Shown here one piece after another: positions 16,754-25,622 of a stretch of 64,000 nt of DNA. The notes beneath the pieces are model-generated. The model searched no databases. It saw nothing but the letters and a program-made list of their open reading frames with translations, and was not told the DNA's origin. The translations under genes were made by a program, and so were the position numbers. How positions within the stretch are numbered: the stretch's first letter is position 1; each line of letters starts with the position of its first letter. Location of the stretch: assembly GCF_004217445.1 (NCBI RefSeq), contig NZ_SHKX01000010.1:1-64000 (forward strand), read 5' to 3'. This DNA comes from Fluviicoccus keumensis. GTDB lineage: Bacteria > Pseudomonadota > Gammaproteobacteria > Pseudomonadales > Moraxellaceae.

Positions 16754-16835
16754 GCACCTTCGACCTTGGCCGCATGAGGCCCCCGGACGCAATCATTTGC
16801 GCTAGAATACCGCCCTCAATCCAGCGGGGGTGACC

Positions 16836-17789
16836 ATGAACGATCCAGTCAAGGTGGTGCAGGGCGAAAAGCTGCGCGGCGCGGAAAAGGTTGCGCGCAT
16901 CCCGGTCAAGGTCATCCCCACCGAAACCCTGCCGCGCAAGCCGGACTGGATCCGCGTCCGCGTCAGCAATCCCGGCGAGGTGCAGCGCATCAAGGGCCTG
17001 CTGCGCGAACAGAAGCTGCATACCGTCTGTGAAGAAGCCGCCTGCCCCAACCTGCCGGAATGCTTCGGCGGCGGCACCGCCACCTTCATGATCATGGGTG
17101 ACATCTGCACCCGCCGCTGCCCCTTCTGCGACGTCGCCCACGGCCGCCCCAACGCCCTCGACGCCGATGAACCGCGCCATCTTGCCGAAACCATCGCCAA
17201 CCTGAAGCTGAAGTACGTGGTGGTGACCTCGGTAGACCGCGACGACCTCGAAGACGGCGGCGCACAGCACTTTGTCGACTGCATCCGCGAAACCCGCGCC
17301 CTGAACCCGGACACGAAGATGGAAATCCTTGTCCCGGACTTCCGCGGCCGCATGGACATCGCGCTGCGCATCATGCGCGAATGCCCGCCCGATGTGTTCA
17401 ACCACAACATCGAGACGGTGCCGCGCATCTACAAGGCCATCCGTCCCGGCTCGGATTACCAGCATTCGCTGCAACTGCTGAAGCGCTTCAAGCAGGAATG
17501 CCCGGACGTGGCCACCAAGTGCGGCATCATGGTCGGTATTGGCGAAACGAAGGAAGAAGTGTTTGCCGTGCTTGACGACCTGCGCGCGCACGATGTCGAG
17601 CTGGTAACGATCGGCCAGTACCTGCAGCCGTCGAAGAATCACGCGCCGGTGGACCGTTTCGTCCATCCCGACGAGTTCAAGGAATACGCCGAGTACGGCC
17701 GGAAACTGGGATTCACCAATATCTGGAGCGGCCCGATGGTGCGCTCCTCCTACCACGCCGACCGTCAGTACGAAGGCAAGGCGCTGTAA
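16836..17789 (+). CDS. lipA: lipoyl synthase (radical SAM)
   Basis: Inserts two sulfurs into protein-bound octanoate. The radical SAM cluster is CTRRCPFC (C91, C95, C98), and the auxiliary cluster that supplies sulfur is C65, C70, C76 (CEEAACPNLPEC). The C-terminal RSSYHAD contains the conserved RSSYxA serine ligand of the auxiliary cluster. 317 residues, standard length. ATG 16836 with GGGGGTG upstream; the GTG at 16830 is an alternative. Acts after lipB (12151). Confidence 0.97.
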   Translation: MNDPVKVVQGEKLRGAEKVARIPVKVIPTETLPRKPDWIRVRVSNPGEVQRIKGLLREQKLHTVCEEAACPNLPECFGGGTATFMIMGDICTRRCPFCDVAHGRPNALDADEPRHLAETIANLKLKYVVVTSVDRDDLEDGGAQHFVDCIRETRALNPDTKMEILVPDFRGRMDIALRIMRECPPDVFNHNIETVPRIYKAIRPGSDYQHSLQLLKRFKQECPDVATKCGIMVGIGETKEEVFAVLDDLRAHDVELVTIGQYLQPSKNHAPVDRFVHPDEFKEYAEYGRKLGFTNIWSGPMVRSSYHADRQYEGKAL

Positions 17790-17796
17790 GCCCCGC

Positions 17797-17816
17797 GACC
17801 GGCCTCAGGGCCGGTC
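17797..17816. terminator. hairpin between convergent lipA and glycosyltransferase
   Basis: GACCGGCC (17797-17804), loop TCAG, GGCCGGTC (17809-17816): a perfect 8-bp stem that overlaps the stop codon of the leftward gene. No T-run, so termination is possible but not proven. Confidence 0.4.
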
Positions 17817-18572
17817 CTGCCCCTGCCCCGCTTTCAGGTTGGCCTCATACAGCTTGGCCTCCTTCAGGAAGGCGTAAAAGGCATTCACCGTGCTGGAAAT
17901 GAAACCGCGCTTGCCATTGAGGAAGGCGCGGCGGAATACGTACGACTTGATAAAAGTCAGCGGAAAGACCAGCACCAGCTTCAACACACTGGCCTGCTTG
18001 CCCTTGGCCGCTTTTTCCCGAGCGCGCAGGCTGGAATAGAGGTTGTTCTTGTCCACCTTGATGGCGATGGTGTTCTCGCCGTAATGCCGAATGGCGCCGG
18101 CGGCCTGCTTCACGGCGCCCTGCACGGTGATCGATTCGTGCACCTGCTTGCCGGTGTCATACGCGCCGGTGGCGCGGCGGAAGAAGCGCACCCGGCGGTT
18201 GAAACGCCCGAAACGCGGCGGCGGGAAACCGAGGAAATAATCGTGGATGGGAATGTCCAGCCCGTCAGCGCGGCTATACTCGATGCAATCGATGATCTCG
18301 GCCTTCAGTTCCGGCGACAGCACTTCATCGCCGTCCAGGTTCAAGACCCAGTCCTGCGTGCAATAGCTTAACGCCAGCGTCTTCTGCCCGGCATAGCCCA
18401 GCCAGTCCTGGTGCCAGATGCGGCAGCCGTAGCGCCCGGCAATCTCCAGCGTGCGGTCGGTACTGCCGGAGTCCACCAGCACGATTTCGGCAAAATCCTG
18501 CACGCTGGCCAGGGTGGCGTCGAGGGTTTCCTCGCAATTCTTGGTGATCAGGTAAACGCTGGCGGGAATCAA
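17805..18572 (-). CDS. family 2 glycosyltransferase (LPS core type)
   Basis: 255 residues resembling the WaaE/KdtX-type core glucosyltransferases: N-terminal ASVYLITKNCEETL, donor motif LVDSGSTDRT, and D80-G-D82 in NLDGDEVLS. A basic C-terminal tail fits membrane association. The best start is TTG at 18572: GGGGGAGG lies 8 nt upstream and TTGA overlaps the stop of the deacetylase gene; there is no in-frame ATG or GTG nearby, and the region further upstream lies inside the deacetylase gene. Last gene of the leftward LPS locus. Confidence 0.87.
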   Translation of the reverse strand: MIPASVYLITKNCEETLDATLASVQDFAEIVLVDSGSTDRTLEIAGRYGCRIWHQDWLGYAGQKTLALSYCTQDWVLNLDGDEVLSPELKAEIIDCIEYSRADGLDIPIHDYFLGFPPPRFGRFNRRVRFFRRATGAYDTGKQVHESITVQGAVKQAAGAIRHYGENTIAIKVDKNNLYSSLRAREKAAKGKQASVLKLVLVFPLTFIKSYVFRRAFLNGKRGFISSTVNAFYAFLKEAKLYEANLKAGQGQDRP

Positions 18573-19318
18573 AACCGGTACCTCCCCCGACTGAACGCCA
18601 CCCGGAACTGCGCCATGTCCATTTCGCCGTGGGTGCTGATGCGGGGAATGGTGTAAGGCTGTGCCGAGGGCTGCGGAATGATGCTTTTCTTGGTGGTGAC
18701 GGCGCTGCTGAAACCGGCCTCGCGCACCAGCGCCGCCGTTTCCTCGCTGAAGCGTCCGAAAGGATAGGCGAAGGCCGTGCACGGCAGGCCGGTCAACGCC
18801 TCGACCGCCGCTTTCGATCCGGCGATTTCCGCCCGCGCGGCGTCAGAGTCCAGCTTTGATAGATTGACGTGGTGAACGCTGTGCGCGCCGAACTCGATCA
18901 GGCCCGATGCCTGCATCTCGGCAATCTGCGCCGGCGTCAGGCGGTCGATCTCCGGGATTTCCGGGGCCAGGTAAACCGTCGCCTTCGCGCCGTGTTCGCG
19001 AAGAATGGGAAAGGCGTGCTCGTAATTGTTGGCGAAACCGTCGTCAAAGGTCAGCGCTACCGCCTTGGGGCCGGGATTGTGCAGCAACTCGCTGACCGTA
19101 TGGAAACGGTAGCCCTGCGCCTGCAGCCAGGCAAGCTGAGCCGCGAAAACGTCCGGCGGCGTGTTCATGCCGGTGGGGGCTTCCGGGGCGATGCTGTGAT
19201 ACATCAGCAGGCGCGGCCAGTCGGCCGGCTTGGGAACGCGCCACCATTGCCAGCGGTTGGCCAGCGCCAGTCCGCCGCCCACCGCCAGACCACTGCCGAT
19301 CACGGCCAGCATGCTCAT
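18569..19318 (-). CDS. polysaccharide deacetylase (CE4, NodB homology)
   Basis: 249 residues: an N-terminal hydrophobic segment (about 3-20) likely anchors it in the membrane, followed by a NodB domain with TFDDG (90-94), the metal-site HSVHH (H146, H150), and YPFGRFSE. CE4 enzymes remove N- or O-acetyl groups from sugars; in an LPS locus the target could be a GlcNAc in the core or O-chain. ATG 19318 overlaps the stop of the upstream glycosyltransferase (ATGA). Confidence 0.88.
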   Translation of the reverse strand: MSMLAVIGSGLAVGGGLALANRWQWWRVPKPADWPRLLMYHSIAPEAPTGMNTPPDVFAAQLAWLQAQGYRFHTVSELLHNPGPKAVALTFDDGFANNYEHAFPILREHGAKATVYLAPEIPEIDRLTPAQIAEMQASGLIEFGAHSVHHVNLSKLDSDAARAEIAGSKAAVEALTGLPCTAFAYPFGRFSEETAALVREAGFSSAVTTKKSIIPQPSAQPYTIPRISTHGEMDMAQFRVAFSRGRYRF

Positions 19319-20424
19319 CGGGATATCTCCAGCAAGGAATCGCGCGCGGCATCCAGCCCCTGCACCAGCGTCTCGACCCGGAAGTGCTCGGCGCGGGCGG
19401 TGCAGGCGGCCGCCAGCCGCTCCAGCGCGGCGGGGTCGGCCATCAACGGCCGCAACGCGTCAGCCAGCGTGTCGCCGGTAACCGGATCCACCACCACGGC
19501 GGCGTCGCCGGCAATTTCCGGCAAGCCGCCCATCGCCGAGACGATCACCGCGCAGCCCTGCTGCATCGACTCCAGCGGCACGCGCGGAAAGGCGTCGATG
19601 CCGGTGGACGGCGTCAGGGAAATGGCGGCCTGCGCCAGCACCCGCATCACCTCTTCCTGCGGCACGTGGCCGCGCAGGTCGATGCGGTCGGCCACCTGCG
19701 CCAGCGTCGCGTAGACTTTCTGCTCGTAGAGCGAACCGCCCGCCTGCTGCCCGAAACCCGCCGCGCCCAGAAACACCGCCCGCCAGGCCGGGAATTCCGG
19801 CAGCACCCTGACCAGCGCCTCCGCCAGTTCCAGCACGCCCTTTTCGGGAATGAAACGACCGGCGAACACCAGCCACGGCTGGCGGCTCAAGCCGTCGGCG
19901 CGCGGACGGCGCGGCAGCGCGTTATGGATCACCGTCACCGGGCAGCCCGGCTCGGTCACGCCTTCCAGCAGACGCCGCCGTACATAGCCGCTGACGGCAT
20001 AGAGTCCGTCCAGTTGCCGCAACAACGCCGTGCGTTCGGAAGCGGTTTTCGCGCCTTTCATGCCCTGCGGGTCGTTGTGCAGGTGCAGGGTCACCTTCAG
20101 GCCGGGCAAGGCGCGCTTGATCTGGCGGGCCAGCGCGGTGCGGTTATGCACCTCCACCAGCCGCACCGAGGGCCGCGCCTTCAGCCAGGCGATCACCTGC
20201 CGCACATAGGCCAGATTCTGGCCCAGCAGCCACGCGCCTTGCGCTTGCAGGCTGCAGAACGCGACATCGGCAAAAGGCTCCGTCTCCGTACCCACCACGA
20301 CAATATGGTCACGAAAGCGGCTGGCCAGCGTGAAATCGCGGACGATCATCGCCACCGCCCCGGCATCCCGGGGTCGGAAGCGCTCGCGCGGCGGCAGCAC
20401 CACGGCGATGGTCGGCTCGGACAT
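19315..20424 (-). CDS. family 4 glycosyltransferase
   Basis: 369-residue GT-B protein with C-terminal Glycos_transf_1 features: VFAGRFIPEKGVLELAEALV, and the E-x7-E-type acceptor/donor motif in STGIDAFPRVPLESMQQGCA, followed by MGGLPEIAGDAAVVVDP. Probably adds a hexose to the LPS core. Overlaps its neighbours at both ends (1 and 4 bp), so it is translationally coupled. Donor and acceptor unknown. Confidence 0.88.
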   Translation of the reverse strand: MSEPTIAVVLPPRERFRPRDAGAVAMIVRDFTLASRFRDHIVVVGTETEPFADVAFCSLQAQGAWLLGQNLAYVRQVIAWLKARPSVRLVEVHNRTALARQIKRALPGLKVTLHLHNDPQGMKGAKTASERTALLRQLDGLYAVSGYVRRRLLEGVTEPGCPVTVIHNALPRRPRADGLSRQPWLVFAGRFIPEKGVLELAEALVRVLPEFPAWRAVFLGAAGFGQQAGGSLYEQKVYATLAQVADRIDLRGHVPQEEVMRVLAQAAISLTPSTGIDAFPRVPLESMQQGCAVIVSAMGGLPEIAGDAAVVVDPVTGDTLADALRPLMADPAALERLAAACTARAEHFRVETLVQGLDAARDSLLEISR

Positions 20425-21353
20425 CAGGCGGGTTCTCCGGCGGGCGGACGGGGAATCAGGCGCTGCGCGTCCATCACCACCAGGCCATGCTTACGGTCGA
20501 CATGGTGCATGGCGCGCCATTCCGGGTTGACCTCCGGGCCGCTGCGATGCCACACCGTCTCCTCGCGATAAGCGGTCGGCGTCAGCGTCAGGATGCGGTT
20601 GATATTGAGGCCATGCCCATAACGGCGCACGCAGTCCTGCGACGGCCGCAGCCAGCCGCCGCGACCGTCGGAGGTAATGGTGCCGGCGCAGCGGCCGTTG
20701 GCCAGGCTGCGCACCAGCGGATTGCCGGGATGCGGCGTCCAGTCGGTACTCAGCGGGCTGTCGGCATGGAACGCAAACAGGGACTCGTTGATGCGGGTGC
20801 GGCCGGTCTTGGCCGAACCGAACAGCCACCAGCGGCCCTCATGTTCGAACAGGGTGCTGTCGGCCATTTTCAGGTCGTTGATCAGGGTCCGGTCGATTTC
20901 CCACCGATGCGGGAATTCCACGCAGCGGTAGAGGTCGACGCGTTTCACTTCCGTCTTTTCCGGCACCATGTACAACTGGCCGTCATGGCGGAACAGGAAG
21001 GGATAGGACAGGTGGTAAGGTTCCTCAATCACCGGCGCCGCCGGACCGATGGCCCGTCCCTGCGCATCCACCTCGATGACGCTGATCAGGCCGCGCCAGG
21101 TGGCGTAAGGGAAGTCTTCGAAGAAGATGTAGTAGCAGCCCTGCTCTTCCCAGAGGAAGGGGTCGGCCCAGAAACGGTCGGCGGGCGGATACAACGGCAT
21201 CAGGCTTTCCGGGGACGGCGGCGCGGCGGGATCGGCATCCGGGCCGCACAGCAGGAACCACTGTTGCAGGAAGCCCGCCTCTTCCTTCTTGTCCGCCTTG
21301 CGCCCGGCGCGCCGCGCCCGGTTCTGCCGGAAGTGCTCAAGCCACGTTGCCAT
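20424..21353 (-). CDS. GINT1-like five-bladed propeller protein of the LPS locus
   Basis: 309 residues containing the pattern found in the N-terminal domain of plant glucosamine inositolphosphorylceramide transferase and in bacterial glycan-locus proteins: ADPFLWEEQGCYYIFFEDF, then EEPYHLSYPFLFRHDGQLYM, VPEKTEVKRVDLYR, RWWLFGSAK. The fold is expected to be a beta-propeller like GH43/GH32; no transferase domain is attached. The ATG at 21353 is preferred; the GTG at 21395 would overlap the upstream gene. Function in bacteria is uncertain, possibly a sugar transferase or accessory factor. Confidence 0.65.
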   Translation of the reverse strand: MATWLEHFRQNRARRAGRKADKKEEAGFLQQWFLLCGPDADPAAPPSPESLMPLYPPADRFWADPFLWEEQGCYYIFFEDFPYATWRGLISVIEVDAQGRAIGPAAPVIEEPYHLSYPFLFRHDGQLYMVPEKTEVKRVDLYRCVEFPHRWEIDRTLINDLKMADSTLFEHEGRWWLFGSAKTGRTRINESLFAFHADSPLSTDWTPHPGNPLVRSLANGRCAGTITSDGRGGWLRPSQDCVRRYGHGLNINRILTLTPTAYREETVWHRSGPEVNPEWRAMHHVDRKHGLVVMDAQRLIPRPPAGEPA

Positions 21354-21370
21354 AAAACTGCCCGTCGGAG

Positions 21371-22393
21371 TCAGCGGTAAACCTCGTTCCGCCACTCGTA
21401 GTCGCTGGAATAAGGCTTGCCGAAAATGGTTTCTTCCATGAACTTCGCCACGCGCTCGGCGGCGCAGACTTCATGGGCCCGTTGCCAGCCGGCACGCGCT
21501 ACCGTCGCGGCTTCTTCGGGATGAGCGGCATAATAACGGACTTTTTCGATCAGTTCTTCCGTTGTCGCGAAGTAGGCCAGCTCGTGCTCGCGGAACAGGA
21601 GGTCGAAGCCGGGAATGCGCGGGCTCAGCGTCAACAGGCCGTTGCCGGTCAACTGCGCCACCCGGTCGGAACTGTACAGGCAGACATCGTTGAGCCGGGA
21701 ATAGTTCAGGCCCATGCGCGCTTCCGCCAGCGCCCGGTAATAGGCGACCCCGTTGACGGTAGGCACGCCCGGCATGCCGTAGAAACAGGTGGCGATGCCG
21801 TCCAGCGCCTGTTGCAGCCCGCGCAGGTACTGCTCGCGCTCGGGATCGCCGCCGACGGAGCCGCAGAAAATGAATTCGCGGACAAAATCACGCTGCTCGA
21901 AATTGCGCAGGCTTTCCACCGAGGCCTCCACCGGGTTGGGGAAGTACGCGCGCACCGTCGGCCCCGGCACCAGATCGCGCAGCAGCTCGCCGCCGGTGGT
22001 GGCGAAGATCACGTCCAGATACAGCGCCCAGGTCTTCATGTAGCCGGTCTTGTGGTAGTGGAACAACGCATCCACATACCACAGCGCAATCGCCGTATTC
22101 GGGTAAAGGCGACGGATTTCGGCCAGCGTTTCCGGCTTCACCAATTGCGCGTGACCCAACAGCACCAGATCCGGCTCCACCTGCGCGCAGATGCGCAGGA
22201 TTTCCTGATTCATCCAGCCGCCGCCCCAGTGCTTGCTGCGGAAGACCGTGCCCATGCGCGCCATGTCGCGGCTGCTGAATTCGTAGACAAAATGCCCGTT
22301 GCGCACCCATCCCGCCGACAACTTGCGGTCGCAGTTGTAGAACGACGCCCCGTGCGTGTTGTAGGCGAAGTTGGCGATGTGCAGGACTTTCAT
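21371..22393 (-). CDS. glycosyltransferase, CgeB/DUF3880-like
   Basis: 340 residues with GT-B architecture. The N-terminal half begins MKVLHIANFAYNTHGASFYN, and the C-terminal half has the CgeB-type SRLNDVCLYSSDRVAQLTGN and an end segment resembling Glycos_trans_1_2 (TLSPRIPGFDLLFREHELAY to HPEEAATVARAGWQRAHE). The ATG at 22393 overlaps the ligase stop (ATGA); a longer in-frame extension would run inside the ligase gene. Probable LPS sugar transferase, substrate unknown. Confidence 0.8.
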   Translation of the reverse strand: MKVLHIANFAYNTHGASFYNCDRKLSAGWVRNGHFVYEFSSRDMARMGTVFRSKHWGGGWMNQEILRICAQVEPDLVLLGHAQLVKPETLAEIRRLYPNTAIALWYVDALFHYHKTGYMKTWALYLDVIFATTGGELLRDLVPGPTVRAYFPNPVEASVESLRNFEQRDFVREFIFCGSVGGDPEREQYLRGLQQALDGIATCFYGMPGVPTVNGVAYYRALAEARMGLNYSRLNDVCLYSSDRVAQLTGNGLLTLSPRIPGFDLLFREHELAYFATTEELIEKVRYYAAHPEEAATVARAGWQRAHEVCAAERVAKFMEETIFGKPYSSDYEWRNEVYR

Positions 22394-23562
22394 CCGAGTT
22401 TCTTCCGCGCTGCCGGACGCACCATGAACCAGGTCAGGCCTACCCCCAGATAACAGGTCGTGGCCATGAAATAAAACGAGAAGTCGACCAGACCGTGCAT
22501 CAGCATGTACACCAGCATGCCCGCGCCCCAGACCTTCAACAACGGCAGGCCGCGACTGGGCGCCGAGCTGAGGCGGAACGCGAGAGTGGCGTACCATGCC
22601 GCCCAGAAAACCGCACCGACCGCGCCGGTGGCGTAAAGGATATCGAGGTAGATGCTGTGCGTGTGGGCGTTGACCACCGCCGGATAGGCCGTATGCAGGA
22701 CGTTGTCATAGGGCATGGGGCGCAAGCCGTGGCCCAGCCACGGCGAAGCCTGGATCCGGCTCCACACCGCCTCCCAGATTTCCGAGCGACCGTTCAGGAA
22801 ACCGCCGCCATGCATGATCAGCTTGTTCAGCAGTTCGGCGGACTGCGAAATCACGCCCAGGACCGCCAGCGACAGGATCAGCCCCACCGCCGCCAGACGC
22901 GGCGCGACAATCAGCGTCATCACACTGGCCGCCATCGCCATGCCCAGCAGGGTGCCGCGAGCATGATTCAGCACCGCCGCCGTCAGGATGATCAGCAAGC
23001 CCAGGGACAGCAGACGCCGTCCGCCGCAACGCGGCAAGTCCAGCACCAGCGCATAGACCATGATGAACAGCATGCCCAGACCCACGCCCAAGCGGTTGCG
23101 GTTGACATACCAGTCCAGCCCATCGCCGCCCAGCAACCAACTGGCGCCGGCGGGGTGATTGAACAGGCTGACGCCCAACAGCGTCATCACGCCGATCAGC
23201 AACAGTAACGCGAGCGCGGCGGCGATCTGCAACAGGCTGTCGCGCGTCATCCGCGACACATACAGCGCCGGAAACAGCAGCAGGATGCCCCGCAAGGTGG
23301 TCCAGGCATCATGAAAGGCGGCGACGGGACGAATGGCGAACGCCGACCACAGGATCAACGCAGCCAGCGCCGACAACAGCCAGGGCAGGAACCGCATCAA
23401 GTCCGGACGGGTCGCCTTCCCCAGGAAGTACCAGAGCAGGCTCAGGTTCAGCAGGCCCGAACCCAGTCCATTGGTCGGCACCAGCGTGACCAGACCCAGC
23501 AGGAATACCGTGGCGAAGGCTTCATCCGAACGCCACGCGCGGAACAGGACATTTTGACGCAT
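22390..23562 (-). CDS. waaL: O-antigen ligase-family membrane protein
   Basis: 390 residues with about 10-12 hydrophobic segments and the Wzy_C/O-antigen ligase motif: a large periplasmic loop ending in VVNAHTHSIYLDILYATGAV, whose His is conserved in WaaL ligases, and the paired Arg segment NRNRLGVGLGML. It should join O-antigen from undecaprenyl diphosphate to lipid A-core. An O-antigen polymerase (Wzy) has the same fold; the core-type neighbours favour ligase. The start ATG shares one base with the stop of the upstream gene. Confidence 0.78.
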   Translation of the reverse strand: MRQNVLFRAWRSDEAFATVFLLGLVTLVPTNGLGSGLLNLSLLWYFLGKATRPDLMRFLPWLLSALAALILWSAFAIRPVAAFHDAWTTLRGILLLFPALYVSRMTRDSLLQIAAALALLLLIGVMTLLGVSLFNHPAGASWLLGGDGLDWYVNRNRLGVGLGMLFIMVYALVLDLPRCGGRRLLSLGLLIILTAAVLNHARGTLLGMAMAASVMTLIVAPRLAAVGLILSLAVLGVISQSAELLNKLIMHGGGFLNGRSEIWEAVWSRIQASPWLGHGLRPMPYDNVLHTAYPAVVNAHTHSIYLDILYATGAVGAVFWAAWYATLAFRLSSAPSRGLPLLKVWGAGMLVYMLMHGLVDFSFYFMATTCYLGVGLTWFMVRPAARKKLG

Positions 23563-24578
23563 CAGTGTTTGTTCTCCAGATTCTGATAAACCGCAATGGT
23601 CTTCCGCACCATCGCCTGCAAGGTCAATTCGTTATCGGCCTTGTCGAAATAGGGTTGCATCTTCTGCCGCCAGTCGTCGGGGTGCTCTACGGCCCAGGTC
23701 AAACGGTCGGCCAGCGCGGCGACATCCTCCACCGGCGCCAGCAAATCGTCCGGCACGAAACCGGCCACCATCGGAATGGTGGTCGCGACGATCGGGCGCT
23801 TGGCCAGGATCGCCTCGACAAACACGTAGGCGAATCCTTCGTTGCGCGAGCTGAGCACGAAACCGTCCGCTGCCGCCATCAGATGCTGGGCGTCGGTGCG
23901 GAATCCGGCCAGCCGGACCTCGGCGCCGGTTTTGGCGATGGCCGCCTCCAGCTCGGACTTCATCGGTCCGTCGCCGACAATCAGCACCTGCGCCTTGGCC
24001 CGCGCCGCCGCCGGCACCAGGATGTCAAAGGCCTTGGCCTCCACCAGCCGCCCGACACCGATCAGGATGGGACGCGCCGCATCAAAGCCGAATTCCGCCG
24101 CCAGCAGCGCACGCCCGTTTTCCACCGGTTGCGGCGCGCGGATGCCGTTATAAATGGCGGTAACCGGTCGACTCTTGATCAGCACCGCAATGCCCGGACT
24201 GACAGCGATCACGTGGTCGAAATGCCGGAACATGCCGGTGGAACCTTTCTGGTTGTGCAGCGTCGCGACAAAGCCGCCCGCCTTCACCAATGGCCGCAAG
24301 CGGCCGACCAGGCTGGCGGCTTTGTTGGCCTGGGCATGGACGATATCCGCCGGCCAGGACTTCAGCGCCGCCAGCAGGTCGCGGTGCAGCCCGGGCGACC
24401 AGCGCCCGCGCGAGAAATCCACCGGGATGAAGGTAATACGCGCATCGAAACGGGATTGCATCTCGGGGTGGGCGATCACCGCCACCTCATGCTCCTCGCA
24501 TAGGGCGTTACCCAGCTCCACCACATGCTTTTCCAGACCGCCATGTCCCCAACTGGCCAGAACCTGACAGATACGCAT
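23562..24578 (-). CDS. family 4 glycosyltransferase
   Basis: 338-residue GT-B protein: N-terminal GHGGLEKHVVELGNAL, C-terminal LIGVGRLVEAKAFDILVPA, and the donor-site E-x7-E motif in SRNEGFAYVFVEAILAKRPI. Resembles glycosyltransferases that act on heptose or hexose residues of the LPS core. The ATG at 24578 has GGGAG 7 nt upstream; an ATG six codons earlier lacks one. Confidence 0.88.
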   Translation of the reverse strand: MRICQVLASWGHGGLEKHVVELGNALCEEHEVAVIAHPEMQSRFDARITFIPVDFSRGRWSPGLHRDLLAALKSWPADIVHAQANKAASLVGRLRPLVKAGGFVATLHNQKGSTGMFRHFDHVIAVSPGIAVLIKSRPVTAIYNGIRAPQPVENGRALLAAEFGFDAARPILIGVGRLVEAKAFDILVPAAARAKAQVLIVGDGPMKSELEAAIAKTGAEVRLAGFRTDAQHLMAAADGFVLSSRNEGFAYVFVEAILAKRPIVATTIPMVAGFVPDDLLAPVEDVAALADRLTWAVEHPDDWRQKMQPYFDKADNELTLQAMVRKTIAVYQNLENKH

Positions 24579-24625
24579 ATCGATGCTCCCAAACAATAAT
24601 CAGTCACGAAAGCCGCCAAAGCCAC

Positions 24626-25543
24626 CTAGGCAGCGGCAGTCGTCAACAACCCTTCACAACGCAACAGCCAGTCCGCCACGCGATCGGCCTCGCAAAAGCG
24701 CGGGGCGCGTTGCAGCACGCCGCTCTTCTGCCAGGACTCGAACGAGGTCAACCAGCGCTGCACCAGCAACTGGTCAATGGCTTGGGTAATGCGGTCTTCC
24801 TGCAAACGCGGCGTTTGCAGCACACCCACCTGCCCGCCCGCCGTCAGGCTTTCAAAAATCATCGAAACGCTGTCCTCGCTGACCCAGACCTGTCCGGCTT
24901 CCTGCAACTGCTGTTCCACCCAGCCCTGCGGCGTTTCACTGGCGGACCACACCTTGGCGTGCGGGGCGATGTTGCGGATTTCTAGGAAAGTGTGCTCCGG
25001 GGTGCGGCGCGAGGTGCTGATCTGCCATTGCACGTTCGGATTGGCCGCCAGCACCGCCTTCATCTGGCTGACCATGGATTCTTCATCCCAGCCGTGACGC
25101 TTGGACGGACCGCCCAGCAACATCAGCCCGCGATCGGCTTTCAGGGCCGGCGCCGGCGTCACAGGGTTGAGTACGCCGTAGGTGCCCATGACATGCGGCT
25201 GATGCGGCGGATGGTCGTGCTGCGGCATGATCACATAATCAAACCAGCTCAGCGGCAGCGAGGGCTTCATCAGCACCACGGTGCGGCCGCCGGTGGCCAG
25301 CTTCGCCGCCAGCATCGCCAGATGCGTGCCGTGGCCCGCGCCCAGCACCAGCGACGGCTCGGGGTAATCGTTGGGAAAACGGCGCATCAGGATATCCATG
25401 ATGCCCACCGGCTGTTGCCTCAGATCGATGCGGATGGTCTGCACCGGGATCAACCGTTCCATGGCGCGGATCAGGCCCAGGGTCTGATGTTCATGACCCG
25501 GCTTGCCGTCCGTCAGTTGCCAGACTACGAGGGGTGCTGTCAT
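24626..25543 (-). CDS. ELM1-family (mitochondrial fission ELM1-like) protein
   Basis: 305 residues of the ELM1/DUF1022 family, recognised by WQLTDGKPGHEHQTLGLIRA at the start, GAGHGTHLAMLAAKLATGG, and the C-terminal WVSEDSVSMIFESLTAGGQV. Structurally the family looks like GT-B glycosyltransferases and in bacteria usually sits in LPS core loci, as here. The biochemical activity is not established. It lies between ilvE and the glycosyltransferase operon, with 47 bp to the next gene. Confidence 0.85.
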   Translation of the reverse strand: MTAPLVVWQLTDGKPGHEHQTLGLIRAMERLIPVQTIRIDLRQQPVGIMDILMRRFPNDYPEPSLVLGAGHGTHLAMLAAKLATGGRTVVLMKPSLPLSWFDYVIMPQHDHPPHQPHVMGTYGVLNPVTPAPALKADRGLMLLGGPSKRHGWDEESMVSQMKAVLAANPNVQWQISTSRRTPEHTFLEIRNIAPHAKVWSASETPQGWVEQQLQEAGQVWVSEDSVSMIFESLTAGGQVGVLQTPRLQEDRITQAIDQLLVQRWLTSFESWQKSGVLQRAPRFCEADRVADWLLRCEGLLTTAAA

Positions 25544-25587
25544 AGGAAAGGGCTGCAGGCTGTTGGGGAAGTCGGGAAAACCGGCGT

Positions 25588-25610
25588 CGGAGCGCCGCGA
25601 AGGCGCTCCG
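25588..25610. terminator. hairpin after ilvE with the GGAGCGCC/GGCGCTCC core
   Basis: CGGAGCGCC (25588-25596), loop GCGAA, GGCGCTCCG (25602-25610). On the minus strand it lies 13 nt after the ilvE stop and is followed by a short GGTTTT stretch. It shares its core with the 5529-5562 repeat; terminator or dispersed repeat. Confidence 0.5.
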
Positions 25611-25622
25611 GGAGGGTGCGGT

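Noticed and set aside
16803..16808. TAGAAT as lipA -10 box
   Set aside because: No -35 at suitable spacing and no TG extension; not enough to annotate.
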